Of a DNA stretch of 64,000 bases, positions 11,143-23,243 are shown in pieces; within the stretch, counting starts at the first letter, position 1, and the number at the start of each line of letters is the position of its first letter. Below the pieces are notes generated by a model, which saw only the letters and a list, made by a program, of their open reading frames with translations, did no database searches and was not told the origin of the DNA. The translations under genes were made by a program, and so were the position numbers. The DNA is taken from contig NC_080418.1 in assembly GCF_029873635.1 (NCBI RefSeq), positions 151,645,748 to 151,709,747 on the forward strand. Direction: 5' to 3'. This DNA is from Malania oleifera. Its lineage: Eukaryota; Streptophyta; Magnoliopsida; Santalales; Ximeniaceae.

Positions 11143-12191
11143 TTATCTTAAATATACTTTCTTACCTGCATCCCTGATAGCATCCTCCTCAGCCTGAAGT
11201 GTGTACAGCCGGGGTGGACCGCCTCTTCCAAGTGGTACCTGCTGTTTTCCACGGTCTTGATTCTTAGCAGCTACCATAGGCAATGGTTCCCAGCAATCCT
11301 TTTTTATATGCCCTAGTTTACCGCACCTAAAGCAATTCGGAGTGCCAAACCAGCATTCGCCCCTATGTCTTTTATTACACTTCTGACATACAGAGCCTAC
11401 CATTTCCTTCCCTTTCTTCGCTGGTCCCTGACTGGCCTCAGACTGAAAAGCAGATGGTGCAGGTCTCTTCTTATGCTCTGAAGGCTCAGTGCTGCCCTGA
11501 ATACTCTTCTCCAACACCGATGCCTTATCAACTAATTCTGAAAAATTTTGAACCTTAAACCCCACCACTAGCTCATAAATCCTGCCCCTCAGGTCTTTCT
11601 CAAATTTCCTAGCTTTCCTTGCTTCATTTGGGATAAAAAATGGAGCAAAGCGTGACAGTTCTACAAACTTAGCCGCATACTCTGCAACTGTCATATCCCC
11701 CTAGATCAAAGTAGTGAACTCTTCAATCTTTTCCTCTCTGACAGATGAAGGAAAATACCTATCAAAGAATAGCTCCTTGAATCTTTCCCAGGCAAGGGCT
11801 ATCTTTACGGTCCTCTGATCCTCTAGTAGCTTTGCAGAACGCCACCAGCGCTTCGCCTCTCCTGTCATTTTGAATGCAGCAAATCGGACTTTCTACTTGT
11901 CCGTGCAATCAGGTACCTCCAATATCTCTTCTATCTGCTAAACCCAGTTCTCTACAATTACTGGATCAGGTCCCCCTCAAAAGTAGGAGGGTTCAACCTC
12001 ATAAATTCCTTGATGCTACTGCCTTTATCTGTAGGCGGACATTTCTGATCTTTAGGTTCTCTTTTCATCTCTGCCCTAACTTGACGAACTATACCCCGCA
12101 GCACCCTAGAGGTATCAATGTCCTCTTCTTCACTGGAAGTATCAGAACCTTCCCTTTCTTCAACCCCTACATTTTCATCTCCAGAATCCAT
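11143..12191 (-). pseudogene. Gag of element B (gag-only element)
   Basis: The minus-strand reading begins MDSGDENVGVEEREGSDT at 12191, with FMRLNPPTFEG near 12000. After a frameshift near 11965 and several stops come KMTGEAKRWWRSAKLL (about 11880-11835), and then from 11694 an open 183-codon stretch: EYAAKFVELSRFAPF, KARKFEKDLRGRIYELV, and two zinc-knuckle-like motifs, CQKCNKRHRGEC and CFRCGKLGHIKKDC (about 11395-11300). It ends with a stop just after KKVYLR. No protease, RT or integrase lies between this stop and the 3' tail. The order gag then LTR resembles terminal-repeat-with-GAG (TR-GAG) derivatives of plant gypsy elements. Confidence 0.9.
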
Positions 12192-12548
12192 CCTGAAAAA
12201 AGACAGAGAAGAGATAAAAATTTCATATCATAACTTCAAACAACATAATCATTAAATTAAATCCAATAAAATCCAAAATCCCCACATAAGGACCAATCTC
12301 ACGGTTAGGAAACATCACCGTTGATGGATTTATCATGGTTTTCTGAGACCGTCGACTGAATCAGAAAATCACAGAAGTCCGCCAAGGGATTTCTGCCTCC
12401 AAGCTATAAGACAAAATCCTATACTTCCCTACACCATACCTACTTTTCAATGACTAACCTTCCCATCTTTTATTTTTATTTTTTTTTTCCTAACTCATTC
12501 ATATACTCTGGTATAAATCATTTCCTAAATTCTCAAAATTCCAAAATA
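12192..12548 (-). other. Element B 5' leader
   Basis: Non-coding sequence between the PBS and the gag start on the minus strand; it includes an A-rich tract at 12475-12488. No ORF or other signal is seen. Confidence 0.6.
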
Positions 12549-12566
12549 ATTGCTTTGATACCATAA
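12549..12566 (-). other. Primer binding site of element B
   Basis: The minus strand reads TTATGGTATCAAAGCA immediately after the LTR end, one base different from the tRNA-Met match TGGTATCAGAGC. Confidence 0.85.
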
Positions 12567-14563
12567 TGTAATGCCCCGAAACCCTTAAACCCGGGTCCGG
12601 CGCATTATACTGGATAAAATCCTTGATAATCCATAATTAACATAACATACGCAGCGGAAAACATAAATAAAATCTCCATATAACACAATACCAGAGTTTA
12701 CTAATTTCTTTCTATAATCCAAAGTATCCATCCAACACCTGCATTTCCATATATACATACATCTCCAAAAGCATTTCAGTATTTTCACAACCATCCTGTT
12801 CTCAATAGGATTAAAACATAAAAACTTAAAACATAAATATCTACATTCCCCCAAAGTGTTTTAAAAATATACCCTTTCTCTTTAAGTCCCTCAAAATGCT
12901 AAATACCCTTGAGCTTCCTAAGCTCGACCTCGAGGATGTCCTGAAAAAGAAATAATCATATTCGGGTGAGACACATCTCAGTAAGGGAAGAAATATACAT
13001 ATTAAAACAGCGCGTGGCCAACATGAGATAGATAGATATCATTTTTATTTCATTTGAAAATCATCATATAATATTGAAATCGTTTTCTGAACCTAAATAA
13101 TCACATGCAAATATTTTACCCACGAGATTACCTAAGGATAGGGGTGATTGCCGTCCCATACAAGTAGCACCCCTCTGCTCTGATACTTAGGTAACCCTAA
13201 GGTCACAATTAAAACATATCAGAGCACTCACCTTACTTAGTAAGCCCTCAAGTGGTAGATTAATCTCGTACTCACACAGTTCAACAATAGCTTACCAGCA
13301 AAGGCCCTAAGGATAGGGAATCCTACCCGCCCATACAAGTAGGTTCCCTCTGCCCTAGTGTTTTATGCAGCTACTGCCATATCTGAAGCTACTAGTCCAC
13401 TCGCCTTACTCAGCAAGCCCTCAGGCGAAGAGTATACCTCGCCCAATCATAACATATTCTACATACATTCATACTTCTATTATCATAATACATCATTTTG
13501 TTCTATCATTATACATTCATACACATTCATTCCTGTTCATAACTTAACTTTGCATTTCATTTCACTTTAAGTGACTTTTTCCCATTTACATCATTTGCCT
13601 TTGTCATTTCATTTCATTGCCATTTCATCAGTCATTTCATTGCATAACATTTCATTTCATTACTTCGTACTACAGCTGGTCTTTAGCCATCATCAGTTAG
13701 TCTACGTAGAAATGTGCCAAATCTGCTAACACAGCTCCTTTTAGCTGTCATCGGTTAGTCTACACAGAAGTGTGCTAGATCTGCTAACATGGCTCTCTTT
13801 CAGCTGTCTTACATTTACATGGTTGCATTTAACATACACAGACAACATTGTTCATATCAAATTTTATTCTTATTTTTTTACTTACTTAGCCTGCATATCA
13901 TACATTTAACATATAATTTGCACAGATTCTTATGCCACACAATTAAGCAATAAAATTCATACATATTTCTCATAAAATAAGTCAACCCACATTTAACATT
14001 TACATGCTCAAAATACACTTCATTTCTTACATAATTCCTTAGAAAATTCCTTTCACTTTCGTTTGTTTACTTTCACACATACATAACTATATCAACAATC
14101 CTAGGCTCAGAAAACATAAATATCATGGCTGGCATTTTAAACCCACATAAAAAAAACATATGTACATAAATAACACATGTTCATTTTTAATTCATGAAAA
14201 ACCTGATTTAATATATAAATTTCTCCCTTACCTTGTTTCTTGAACTACGCCAACAGGGACCCCGAAAAGATGCCTGTGGCGTTCACCCGGGTCTTGAAAT
14301 TAAATTCCTAGTTTCAATAAATTATTCCTGAATAAAATATTATTTTAATAATTTCTAGGCCCATAAATTCTAAATAATTAAATATATCCTTAAATATAAC
14401 CAAATTACCAAATTTTCCAAATTAATTAATTCATTTCCCCAAAATACTACCCATCTAGCCTTCCCTAGGCTTCACACACCTCAAATTAACATTTAAACTA
14501 ATATTTAACACTCCCACTTAATTTTCCAAATTAATTAATTCTTTTCTCCCAAAACTATCCATG
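12567..14563 (-). mobile_element. 5' LTR of element B (5'-truncated)
   Basis: In plus coordinates it starts TGTAATGCCCCG, the reverse of the LTR's 3' end, and runs about 2.0 kb. Same family as K, H, F, E and L: the CATTTCATTTC-rich block (13550-13660), paired GTTAGTCTACRYAGAARTG motifs (13698 and 13755), and the AACCACGCCAACAGG-like block near 14250. The terminus expected to read CGGGTCTTTACA is missing; around 14560 the sequence passes into the tail of A. No TSD is visible, so both B termini have been lost or recombined. Confidence 0.78.
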
Positions 14564-14692
14564 CAACCACGGTATTCCTCTGCCATAAGTGAGGGCAGGT
14601 AATAAAATAAGTAGACCATTTGCCTTTATGGGATGATAGAAGGAAATAAAGATAGTAAATTTCGAGGACGAAATTTTATAAGGAGGGGAGAA
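14564..14692 (+). other. Resumed 3' tail of element A
   Basis: Matches the tail of element I (4205-4343): CCACGGTATTCCTCTGCC, then AAATTTCGAGGACGAAATTT and the polypurine tract AAGGAGGGGAGAA. This confirms that A's internal region resumes here after B. Confidence 0.88.
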
Positions 14693-16620
14693 TGTAATGA
14701 CCCGAAGAATAATAGTATTTTAATAATAAAGAGGGAGGAAATTGGAAACAGGAATAGAAGGAGGCAGTAAACTTCGTTGACGAATACAGGGGTTCGTCGA
14801 TGAGTGCATAAGGGAATTTGTCGACGAATACAGGGGTTCGTCAATGAGTGCATAAGGGAATTCATCGACGAATACAGGGGATCCTCAACGAGAAAATATT
14901 GAGGGGCAGATTTAGGCTACTCTGAATTTCATCGACGAATACAAGGATTCATCGACGAATTTACTAAAGGATTCGTTGACGAGGTGATGTGTCTCGTCGA
15001 TGAATATGGCCCTATAAATAGCTAAAAATCGGATTTTAATCCATTTTCAATGCCTCTCTCTCTCTCTCTCTACGTCCCTCTCTCACTTCTCTCTTCGTTT
15101 TCGGGCCTTTTCCTCGTCGGATCGAAGATCTGAAGCCACCACGACATTCTTGGCGGAGTTCTCTTCAAGTTTGTTAGGACGGATCGTCGGTGAGATCGAG
15201 TTGAAATTCATCCCAAATTCAGGGTAAGGCATTTTAGTCCATTTTTGGCCTTTTGACAGTTATAGGAAATGATGTAGGCGGAGAAATACTGATATTCTAT
15301 TCTGAAAAATGTTGTTTTTAGGGTGTTGTGTAGGAGGCCCTGCGGGTGTTAGGCTAGTAAACCATAAGGGCTTTCCAGTAGTTAGGTAAGGGAAATATGC
15401 AATGCTAGGTATTTTTAAAATAACATACACTTTATTAAATTATGAAAATTATGTATTAAAGTATGGTGTGACTTGAGAATATGAATATAGTACGAATATA
15501 TGTTTTACGAATTTCAGTACTATGATCATACGAATTTTAGTACCATGATTATATGAATCTCAGTACCATGATTATACGAATTTCTGTACTATGATTTCGC
15601 AGTTACTGGTGTTATGATTGTACAGTTCTCAGTATTATGACATATAAATTACAGTTACAATATTCAACATCATGGTTATTACAGTTATTTCAGAATCATG
15701 GTAAATCATATAGTTATATGTAGAGATATAACATATAGTATCAGACCCTGTTGGACTATGCAGTTACACAGCACGGTACCGTTGCTACAGATATTTATAT
15801 TATGAGTGCAACCACCTATTTAGATAATACGTGGTAGTAGGTCGGTCACCTAGGCCCTTTACGTGGACAGGCTCCCCATTAGATATGGGTTGAGGTGGGC
15901 AGATCAGACCGATGGAGTATAATGATTTATTCCTGGTTGGCCAGCCAGGGTAAATCTCGCCTACGAGCCGCACAATCCTGTCATGAGGGGCTAAATCATG
16001 ACACACAGTTATCCACAGGGAAAGTTTTTAATAACTATTACGTATGTATAGATTTACAGAAACAGGGAACATACTTATGTATAATATAAGTATTTTGAAT
16101 AGTAACCTACGATACTGTTATGTTATGCAACATGGAAAGGGGCTGAATTTTATTACTTATACTGTATTTACATATTCAGTTATACATGTTTATATGAAAA
16201 CGAATTTTCTTAATATTGTAGCTCATTTGCCACACACTAATAATAGCATATTTCGTCTTACTGAGCATTGGCTCATCCCTGTCTTGAACCATTTTTCAGG
16301 TGATCCAGGTAGGCGAGTAGACTAGGGTCGCAGAAAGAGGGGCGTCAGTAGTGCACTGTCAGTGAAGTGAGTATTCTGGAGGATTTTTGTATATCCTAAC
16401 ATAGTTGAGGATATTTTGGGGAACAGATATATGTGTATATTTTGGGAAACATGTTAGTACTCTGGTATTGTATGGTATTGAATATAATGGTTTATGGTTA
16501 TGTTTATATGATTTTTGCTTCTCGCTGCTTAGGTGAATGATTGGGATTAATCTAGCATGGTATCAGAGCATGTAGAATGACACAGGAAAAAAAAACGTGG
16601 AAATTAAGCAGGTCGTTACA
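14693..16620 (+). mobile_element. 3' LTR of chromovirus A
   Basis: 1928 bases, TGTAATGACCCG to GGTCGTTACA, followed by TSD TACCC (16621-16625). It contains the TCGTCGACGA array (14772-15005), which has two extra 44-base units compared with the 5' LTR, TATAAATA at 15013-15020, (CT)n at about 15054-15070, and the CAGTACCATGATTATACGAA repeat block (15505-15640). Confidence 0.92.
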
Positions 16621-16625
16621 TACCC

Positions 16626-16717
16626 GATGCCTGAAGGTAGAGTCATCCGGAATTACTGCATCTGATGGAGCCCTTGAATTTTTGCATCAAGGAGTATTTT
16701 ACCCAGGCCACCAGTCG
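16626..16717. other. Pre-insertion DNA right of element A
   Basis: Continuation of the target in which A inserted, up to the start of LTR H at 16718. No ORF of note. Confidence 0.5.
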
Positions 16718-17525
16718 TGTAACGCCCCGAAACCTAACACTCGAGTCCCGTGCGTTATACCTAATAAATCATAATCTATAACATACGCAGCGAAAAACAT
16801 AAATTGTAATCTCCATATAACGTATACCATAATAACAGAGTTTTCTATTTTCTATCTATAAATCCATAGAAACCAACCATCACCTACATTTCCATAAATA
16901 CATACATCTCCAAAACATTTTAGTATGTTCACAAACATTCCTTTCATAACTAACTTAAAACATAAAGACATAAAACATCAATTTTATACATCCCAAAATT
17001 AACATGGAAATATACCCTTTTCTTTTTTTATTCCCCAATAATGCTATAAAAACCTCGAGCTCTTGAAGCCCCATCTCGAGGAAATCCTCAAGAAGATAAA
17101 TTCATATTCGGGTAAGACACATCTCAGTAAGGGAAGAAACAAAATATTAAAACAGTGCGTGGCCAACATGAGTTTATATATGACATATTATCTAACATTT
17201 GAAAATCGTTAACATAATTTCTGAAATCATTCCCTGAACCTAATCAAACACATGCAAATATTTAACCCACGAGATTAGCCGAGGATAGGAGTGATTACTC
17301 GCTCATACAAGTAGCACCCCTTTGCTCTGATATTTAGGTAACCCAAAGGTCGCAGCTAAAGCATACTAGGGCACTCACCTTACTTAGTAAGCCTTCAAGT
17401 GATAAATTGATCTAGTACTCACACAGTTCATACAAAAGTTTATCAGCAAAGGCCCTAAGGAAAGGGAAATCTTTCCGCCCATACAAGTAGGTTCCTTCTG
17501 CCCTAGTACGTTATGCGGCTACTGC
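16718..17525 (-). mobile_element. LTR fragment H (left segment)
   Basis: Begins TGTAACGCCCCG, the reversed 3' end of the K/B/E/F LTR family, and contains the ACACATCTCAGTAAGGGAAG block (17117). It is interrupted at 17525 by solo LTR G and resumes for a short distance at 19776-19791 (CACATCTATAGGCTA, compare CATATCTGAAGCTAC at 13378). Beyond that H is truncated. Confidence 0.82.
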
Positions 17526-18514
17526 TATCATGACCTGCTCATTTTTCCACATTTTTTTATTTTTTTATAACATCAACGTCATACATTCCAGCTCAGTAGG
17601 TCACCATCCACCTGGACCCGTGGGTACTAGGGATATATCAGCACATACAACAGAAACCCTAGCAGCAGGAAACATACAATCATATTCATACCATCATATC
17701 ATACATCACAATGTACCAGAGTTACTACAATCACTGTACTTCCATATATACATCCCAAAAAATGAAATCTAGGGACAATTCCCACAAAACCATACTATCC
17801 CTACCAAAAACTTACCCTTAAAAAAGGGCAGATAAACCACTTTAGATCAGCGGGGCTTTTCCTGCTCTCCTATCTGAGGCTCTTGAAAAGTTAAGAAGAT
17901 TTAGGGGTGAGACAGCTCTCAGTAAGGGAAATAAATTAATACTAGTGTGTGGCAACATGAGTATTCTATGTTCAACATATATCATACATAACATGTTCAG
18001 TACTTGTTTATCAAATCTGGGAAAACATACATATACCATAAAAACATGGAAGAACATACTGCATTTTTCATAATCATATTTCATCTCATAATAATAACAT
18101 AAAACATTCCTGGTAGGTTAGCTGGCTGTTGTCATTTATTATCCCCACATGACTGGGTTGTGTAGCCCGAAGGCGAGACCTGACAATGGTTGGCCGACCA
18201 CTGCCAAGTCAAACATTAGTCTGTAGGTCCGATGGGTCTGCCAGACCTGGTCCGTAGACCAGGGGCGATCAGGACACTTCTTATAAACCACATCGACCAT
18301 CCAATCTCACACCACTCCGTACAGTCGCGTTAACACAAATATCACGATCACGAAGACCATGGACACATAGCAACGGTACCATGCAAGTGCTAGCCTAGAC
18401 CAAGCCAACCAGGTTCTGATATCATATACATATACTAAAAATCGAGATACATGAATATCTCATATCAATAATTATCAAATCAATCATATCATTTTTTACA
18501 TATACATATTTCGT

Positions 18515-18690
18515 GAAAATCATCGGCCCATACGCCGGAATTACACATTTTATCATAGCTCGGCCCGTACGCCAGCAAATAACATAGCACAGCCCGTACG
18601 CTGGCAAATCACATCCACATAGCACGGCCCGTACGCTGGCAAATCATATATACATATAAAAATATCTCAGCCCGTACACCGGTTTTCCCA
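18515..18690 (-). repeat. CCCGTACGCTGG tandem repeats in LTR G
   Basis: About five copies of a unit near 35-40 bases long with core GCCCGTACGCYGGCAAATCA. The reverse complement of the same unit forms the array at 27365-27650 in the related solo LTR. Confidence 0.8.
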
Positions 18691-19342
18691 TCATAAAAAC
18701 CCGTTCCATAATCACATTCTCAGAAAACAGTTTTTCATACATTTTATACTCATGCCATACAAACGAATTTTCACATATTCAATCATACGTTCATTTTCAC
18801 AGTATTTTGCAAATATAAAACATATATATAAATATATATACATTTTTCGCAAATCAGATGCTAAATATCTATATATACATACATTTTCTCAAAACAAAAT
18901 TAGTTTAGTTTATCCCCTTACCTGATTCCTGAAATGCCCTAAGAAAATTTTCCCGGCACGTGCAGGGTTCTCAACTCAACACCTTGAAAATGAAAACTCG
19001 CAAAATTAAAGTTTAGTATTTTCATACGTACAACATTTTCTATAACTACCACTAAGTCAAATTCGGCTTAAAAAGTCTTACCTCAACTTAGGGATGATTC
19101 CTAACTTCCTAATCGACACCCCTGGAAATGAAAACTCCTAGTATTAAACTTTAATATTTCAACGCGTATAACACTTTTCTCAACTGTCACAATTTCAAAT
19201 TTGGCTTTAAAAGCCTTACCTGAACTTAGGGATGATTTCCAAATTGCTTTCTCCAACGATCTGCTTCGGCAGATTTGCAGAGAACTTTACCAGGAGCGTC
19301 ATGGTGGCTTTGGTTTGTCGAACTGGCGTAAAACTGACCCGA

Positions 19343-19348
<6 letters not shown>

Positions 19349-19387
<39 letters not shown>
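19349..19387. repeat. (GA)n microsatellite
   Basis: About 39 bases of GA dinucleotides, continuing impurely to 19418. It lies in the U3 part of LTR G (minus strand). Confidence 0.9.
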
Positions 19388-19391
<4 letters not shown>

Positions 19392-19461
19392 TAGGAGAGA
19401 GAGAGGAGAGAGAGAGAACACACCAAAAATCAAAGCAAGCTTCCTGGAGAAGCTTGCACAA

Positions 19462-19608
19462 TTATATATATATATATATATATATTAATATCCTATTAAC
19501 TTGCTAATTAAAACAAAGCTTCTTGAAGAAGCTTGTACACTTTATATATATATATATATATATACCTTTAACTTATATATATATTACATATACACCATAA
19601 TAACTTAT

Positions 19609-19664
<56 letters not shown>

Positions 19665-19665
19665 T
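19462..19665. repeat. (TA)n / (CA)n microsatellite cluster with a duplicated AAGCTTC hairpin
   Basis: Runs of TA at 19464-19485, 19543-19564 and 19611-19625, a CA run at 19625-19649, then TA again. A unit holding AAGCTTCYTGGAGAAGCTTG or AAGCTTCTTGAAGAAGCTTG plus the TA run occurs twice (from 19437 and from 19516), a local duplication of about 80 bases inside LTR G. Confidence 0.85.
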
Positions 19666-19791
19666 CCTTATCATACTATTCATTTTACTTGTTAATTTAA
19701 TTAATTTATTTTATTTTATTCTTTTATTATTATTTTTTTTTAAAAAAAATTATTTTTCCCGGTTACTACAACCGCCACATCTATAGGCTAA

Positions 19792-19935
19792 GGTATATTA
19801 AAACAAAAATCCCTTTCATTTTCATCCCACTGCAGACATAAATCCCACGCTTCATTTTTTACCTGAATGGCTGAATCCTCATTTTGGCCAAACCCACCCA
19901 GACGTGTTCTACTATATATTCCCCCTTCTTTGCAC

Positions 19936-19981
<46 letters not shown>

Positions 19982-20329
19982 ATATGGTATTTCTTTTTTT
20001 TCAGAATCTCATTATATGGATACACAATAATAGAAACCCCGTAGAACCCATCTTTAGTTTTTTATTTGCAACCTTTCTCTTATGCACTCCGCTTCAGATA
20101 ATGCATGATGCAGATTGTTTCGTCTGTTCACCCACTCACTGCAGAGTAACAAAGGCTCCAAAAGATTGAAGTTCTGACCTTTTTCAAATATCTGGCGAAA
20201 CCTCGCCGGTTGGCAATTGTGCTTGACCCGCCGTAGATTTTGCCAACTGTTATTACATAGATTTTAACATAAATTGGAGCTTCTACCGCGGTTGACTTGG
20301 GATTGAGTAAAAAAAAAAAACACTGATCA
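19792..20329. other. Unassigned spacer with (CT)n run
   Basis: Not recognised as a repeat of the families above. Contains a CT run at about 19939-19977 and a short ORF beginning MAESSFWPNPPRRVLLY at 19867 that is mostly microsatellite-derived. The sequence TTTTTTTTCAG at 19996-20006 resembles a 3' splice site. It may be old host DNA, but no gene can be supported. Confidence 0.35.
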
Positions 20330-20516
20330 TGATTGTAAAAAAAATCGATTTAAAATCAAAAAATCGCAACCGAATAACCAAATTTTTGGTTTTTAGTTAA
20401 AGCATAATTTCGGTTCGATTTCGGTTTCAGTTCGGAGATCCCAAAACCAAAAACTTCGGTTCGATTTTCAGTTCTGGCCAAAACCGAATCGAACTGAACC
20501 GTGTACACCCCTAAGG
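20330..20516. repeat. CGGTTCG-rich repeat ending GTGTACACCCCTA
   Basis: Alternating TTCGGTTCGATTT and AACCGAATCGAAC motifs end in GTGTACACCCCTA. Such tracts ending in TGCACACCCCTA occur at the ends of many plant DNA-transposon relics. The other terminus is not seen, so only a fragment is claimed. Confidence 0.35.
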
Positions 20517-20520
20517 CTAG

Positions 20521-21599
20521 GTAAATGTGTGATAGCTGAAAAATGCTGGGTAAAACAGCCGAAAGATGCTGGGTATGAAATGAAATGAAATTAAAAGAGA
20601 AATGAATGAAATGGAAATGAAATGTGAAATGTGAAATGTGAACAATGTTAAATGGGAAAGAGTCACTTAAAATGAAATGAAGTGAAATGTTAAAGTTATG
20701 AACATGAACATAGGTGAATGGTTGACCAATGACTGAAAAAATAATTTATTATGGTATTAGCAGTATTTATGCTAGTAGAATATATTACGTTTGGGCGAGG
20801 CAAACTCTTCGCCCGAGGGCTTGCTGAGAAAGGCAAGTGCCCTGGTTGTATCATGTGTAACAGTAGGTTACATAACGTGCTTGGGTAGAGGAAAACTACT
20901 TGTATGGGCGGGTAGATTTCCCTATTCTTGGGAGTCTTCGCTGGTAAACTTTTGTATGAACTGTGTGAGTATGAGATCAATTTATCACTTGAAGCTTACT
21001 AAGCAAGGTGAGTGCCCTTGTATGCTTTAGCTGTGACCTTTGAGTTGTCTTGGTATCAGAGCAAAGGGGTGCTACTTGTATGGACAGGTAATCACCCCTA
21101 TCCTTGGGTAATCTCGTGGGTTAAATCTTTTGCATGTGTTTGGTTAGGATCAGATAATGATTTCAAATATTATGTTAACGATTTTCAAATGTTAAATTTT
21201 ATGTTGTTATATAAACTCAAGTTAGCCACACACTGTTTTAATATATTGTTTCTTCCCTTACTAAGATGTGTCTCACCCGAATATGATTATTTCTTTTTCA
21301 GGACATCCTCGAGGTCGAGCGTAGGGAGCTCAAGGGATGTAAATATTTTAGGTTTTATGTTTTACGTTTTAAGGCTGTGAAAATAACTAAATGTTTTAGG
21401 AGTTATGTAGATTTATGGAAATGCAGGTGATGGATGATTACTATGGATTATAGATAGATTTAGAAAACTCTGGTATTATATTTGTTGAAAGATTGTAGTT
21501 ATGTTTTCCGCTACATAAATGATATTAGAATGTGGATTATCAGGTAACTGAGTGGATTAGTAACACTTCGGGCCCACTTAGGGGGTTTGGGGCGTTATA
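20521..21599 (+). mobile_element. LTR fragment F (5'-truncated)
   Basis: Plus-oriented copy of the K/B/E/H family, starting inside the LTR at GATAGCTGAAAAATGCTGGG and ending GGTTTGGGGCGTTATA (expected GTTACA). It abuts copia sequence at 21600 with no TSD identified on the left, so an associated deletion removed the LTR start and the copia flank. Confidence 0.8.
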
Positions 21600-22206
21600 C
21601 ATCAAAATGGATTAAAGCAAAAATAATATCACTTCTATGCGTACTCAATGGATACGCAACGCGATGACTTTTTGCAAGAATGCAAGTATCACACTTAAAG
21701 TCAGCAGTTGATATATGTGAAAATAAATTAGGGAATAAATGTCGCATATACCCAAATGATGGGTGTCCTAATCAACGATGTAAAATCCAAATCTATTTCT
21801 CCTTGATGCCATTCGGATGACGCATATGATGTGCTCGACCCACACTGAAATCATCCATGCAGTATATATTCCCTCTTAGTACCACGCCCAATGATCTCCT
21901 TTGTAAGAATATCTTGAAGTAGACAAAAAGTAGGATAAATGAGCACAGCACAATTTAAGTCTGTTGTTACTTGGCTAACAGAGAGTAACTTATGAGACAG
22001 GGAGGGAACCAATAAAGTGTTAGATAATGTGAGAGAAGGTGACAAAGTCACTGTGCCAGTCGCAGTGACAGCAGTGGAGAAGTGTGTGAGAAATCATTGG
22101 GATCGAACATCATGTGATCGGTAGCCCCGGAGTCAAGTATCCAAATGTCACTATCAGCATTTCAGCGAGAATTAAATAAAACAGTACTCGATATGTCGGG
22201 GTTGCT
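21600..22206 (-). pseudogene. Copia protease/pre-integrase relic (second internal copy)
   Basis: The minus strand encodes SNTLLVPSLSHKLLSVSQ followed by CLLQDILTKEIIGRGTKR (about 22020-21870), the GAG-pre-integrase region of Ty1/copia, and then the start of the integrase region down to 21600, where LTR F truncates it. It is closely related to 48134-48620. The protease part is interrupted at 22206 by the solo LTR at 22207-23243. Stops and frameshifts are present. Confidence 0.85.
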
Positions 22207-23243
22207 TGTAACGCCCCAAAAAAAATTATTATAGGAGGATGTAGTGATTTAAAATAAAAATAAAAATAAAAATAAAAATAATAAATAAATAAATATTTAG
22301 GGTTAATTATTAATTAACTAATTATTATTAAATTGAATTAATTAAATTAAGTAATATGGTAATGATATATATATAAGTATATGATATCATATTATTATAA
22401 GTTTGAATAGAAAGAAGCTGCCCCACCCCCCTCAGCGTCTCTGTCTCTCTCTTCGTTCTCTCTCCCACTCTTCTCAATTTCTCCGCTGATATTCGCTTAA
22501 TCGAAAATCAGAAAATAACGCCGGACTCCATTCTCCACCACCGATATTTCTACTAAAATAGATTTGTCATAGGAGCGACATAGGCATATCTCCTGGGGTA
22601 AGGTATACCCCCTCTTTTTCCTGAATTTCTTCTTAAATTTTTGGCTAAATCGATGATCGAACACCACCATGGGGTCCTAGTCTCGATCGTCGTCATTTTG
22701 GCTGGAACAAATTTTCAATTTGGGGGTCCTAGGCACCACCCCAAAGCGAGAGTGAGATTTAGGGAAATAAGAAAATTTGTTGTTTTTGGGATTCTAATTA
22801 TTTATTTGGAGTTTATAGGCTTAGCAAATGTTAAATAATTATTGGGTATTTTATGTACACAAAATGCATGCTGACCATACATTGATATTAACTTAGTCTT
22901 TCCCTTACTCAATTGTGCCTCACCGCTACTTTACAAACTATCTTTTTAGGAAATCCTAGAGATCAGGTCTAGCAGGCTAGAGGAGTCGGGCTAGTGGTTT
23001 AAATTTATGTAGGTGGTGTGTATGGACAGAGATTTTATTTTTGTATAGTTTTATGAGATGTAATTATGTGAAAATGGAGATATTTGTGTATAAAGATAGT
23101 TAAAACTCTGGTAATGTAATTTGAGGATTTTGTATTTTATTTCTGCTGCTTATATGTGTTTCATATATGATGAATTGGTATCAGGTACACAGACGTCACT
23201 AAAGTGGCACCTTGGGCCCCACGTGGTAGGTCGGGGTGTTACA
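22207..23243 (+). mobile_element. Solo LTR (1037 bases) inside copia
   Basis: TGTAACGCCCC to GGGGTGTTACA with TSD TTGCT on both sides (22202-22206 and 23244-23248). The undisturbed target is present in the other copia copy (GAGGTTGCTTGTGTC near 48628). It has a CT-rich zone at 22440-22480 and a late CTTACTCAATTGTGCCTCACC block as in other LTRs here. No internal retroviral gene, hence a solo LTR. Confidence 0.93.

Larger units (their letters stand above)
6771..16620 (+). mobile_element. Chromovirus A (Ty3/gypsy), complete ends, interrupted by B
   Basis: Two LTRs (6771-8654 and 14693-16620) in direct orientation flank an internal region with tRNA-Met PBS, gag, protease and the start of RT. The element is bounded by perfect 5-bp duplications TACCC at 6766-6770 and 16621-16625. 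RT breaks off at 10860, where opposite-strand element B begins; A resumes at about 14560 with only its 3' tail. RNase H, integrase and most of RT are therefore missing, so B's arrival was accompanied or followed by deletion. Autonomous activity is excluded by this deletion and by multiple stops. Confidence 0.93.
17526..19770 (-). mobile_element. Solo LTR G
   Basis: About 2.25 kb, minus orientation. The right end in plus coordinates, CGGTTACTACA, corresponds to a minus-strand start TGTAGTAACCG. The left end is degenerate (TATCATGACCTGCT against TGTGACGACCTGCT in the related solo LTR ending at 28642). Flanks ACTGC (17521-17525) and ACCGC (19771-19775) form a TSD with one mismatch, and LTR H continues on the far side, so this is a single LTR left after LTR-LTR recombination. 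The 3' half is homologous to 26440-28642, including the GTACGCTGGCAAATCA repeats at 18530-18650. Confidence 0.85.

Noticed and set aside
18515..18690. CRISPR-like repeat array
   Set aside because: Direct repeats with short, similar spacers inside a plant LTR; the spacers are not unique and there is no cas gene.
19201..19507. Arg/Glu-rich and Leu/Ser-rich ORFs
   Set aside because: Produced by the (GA)n and (TA)n microsatellites inside LTR G, read on both strands.
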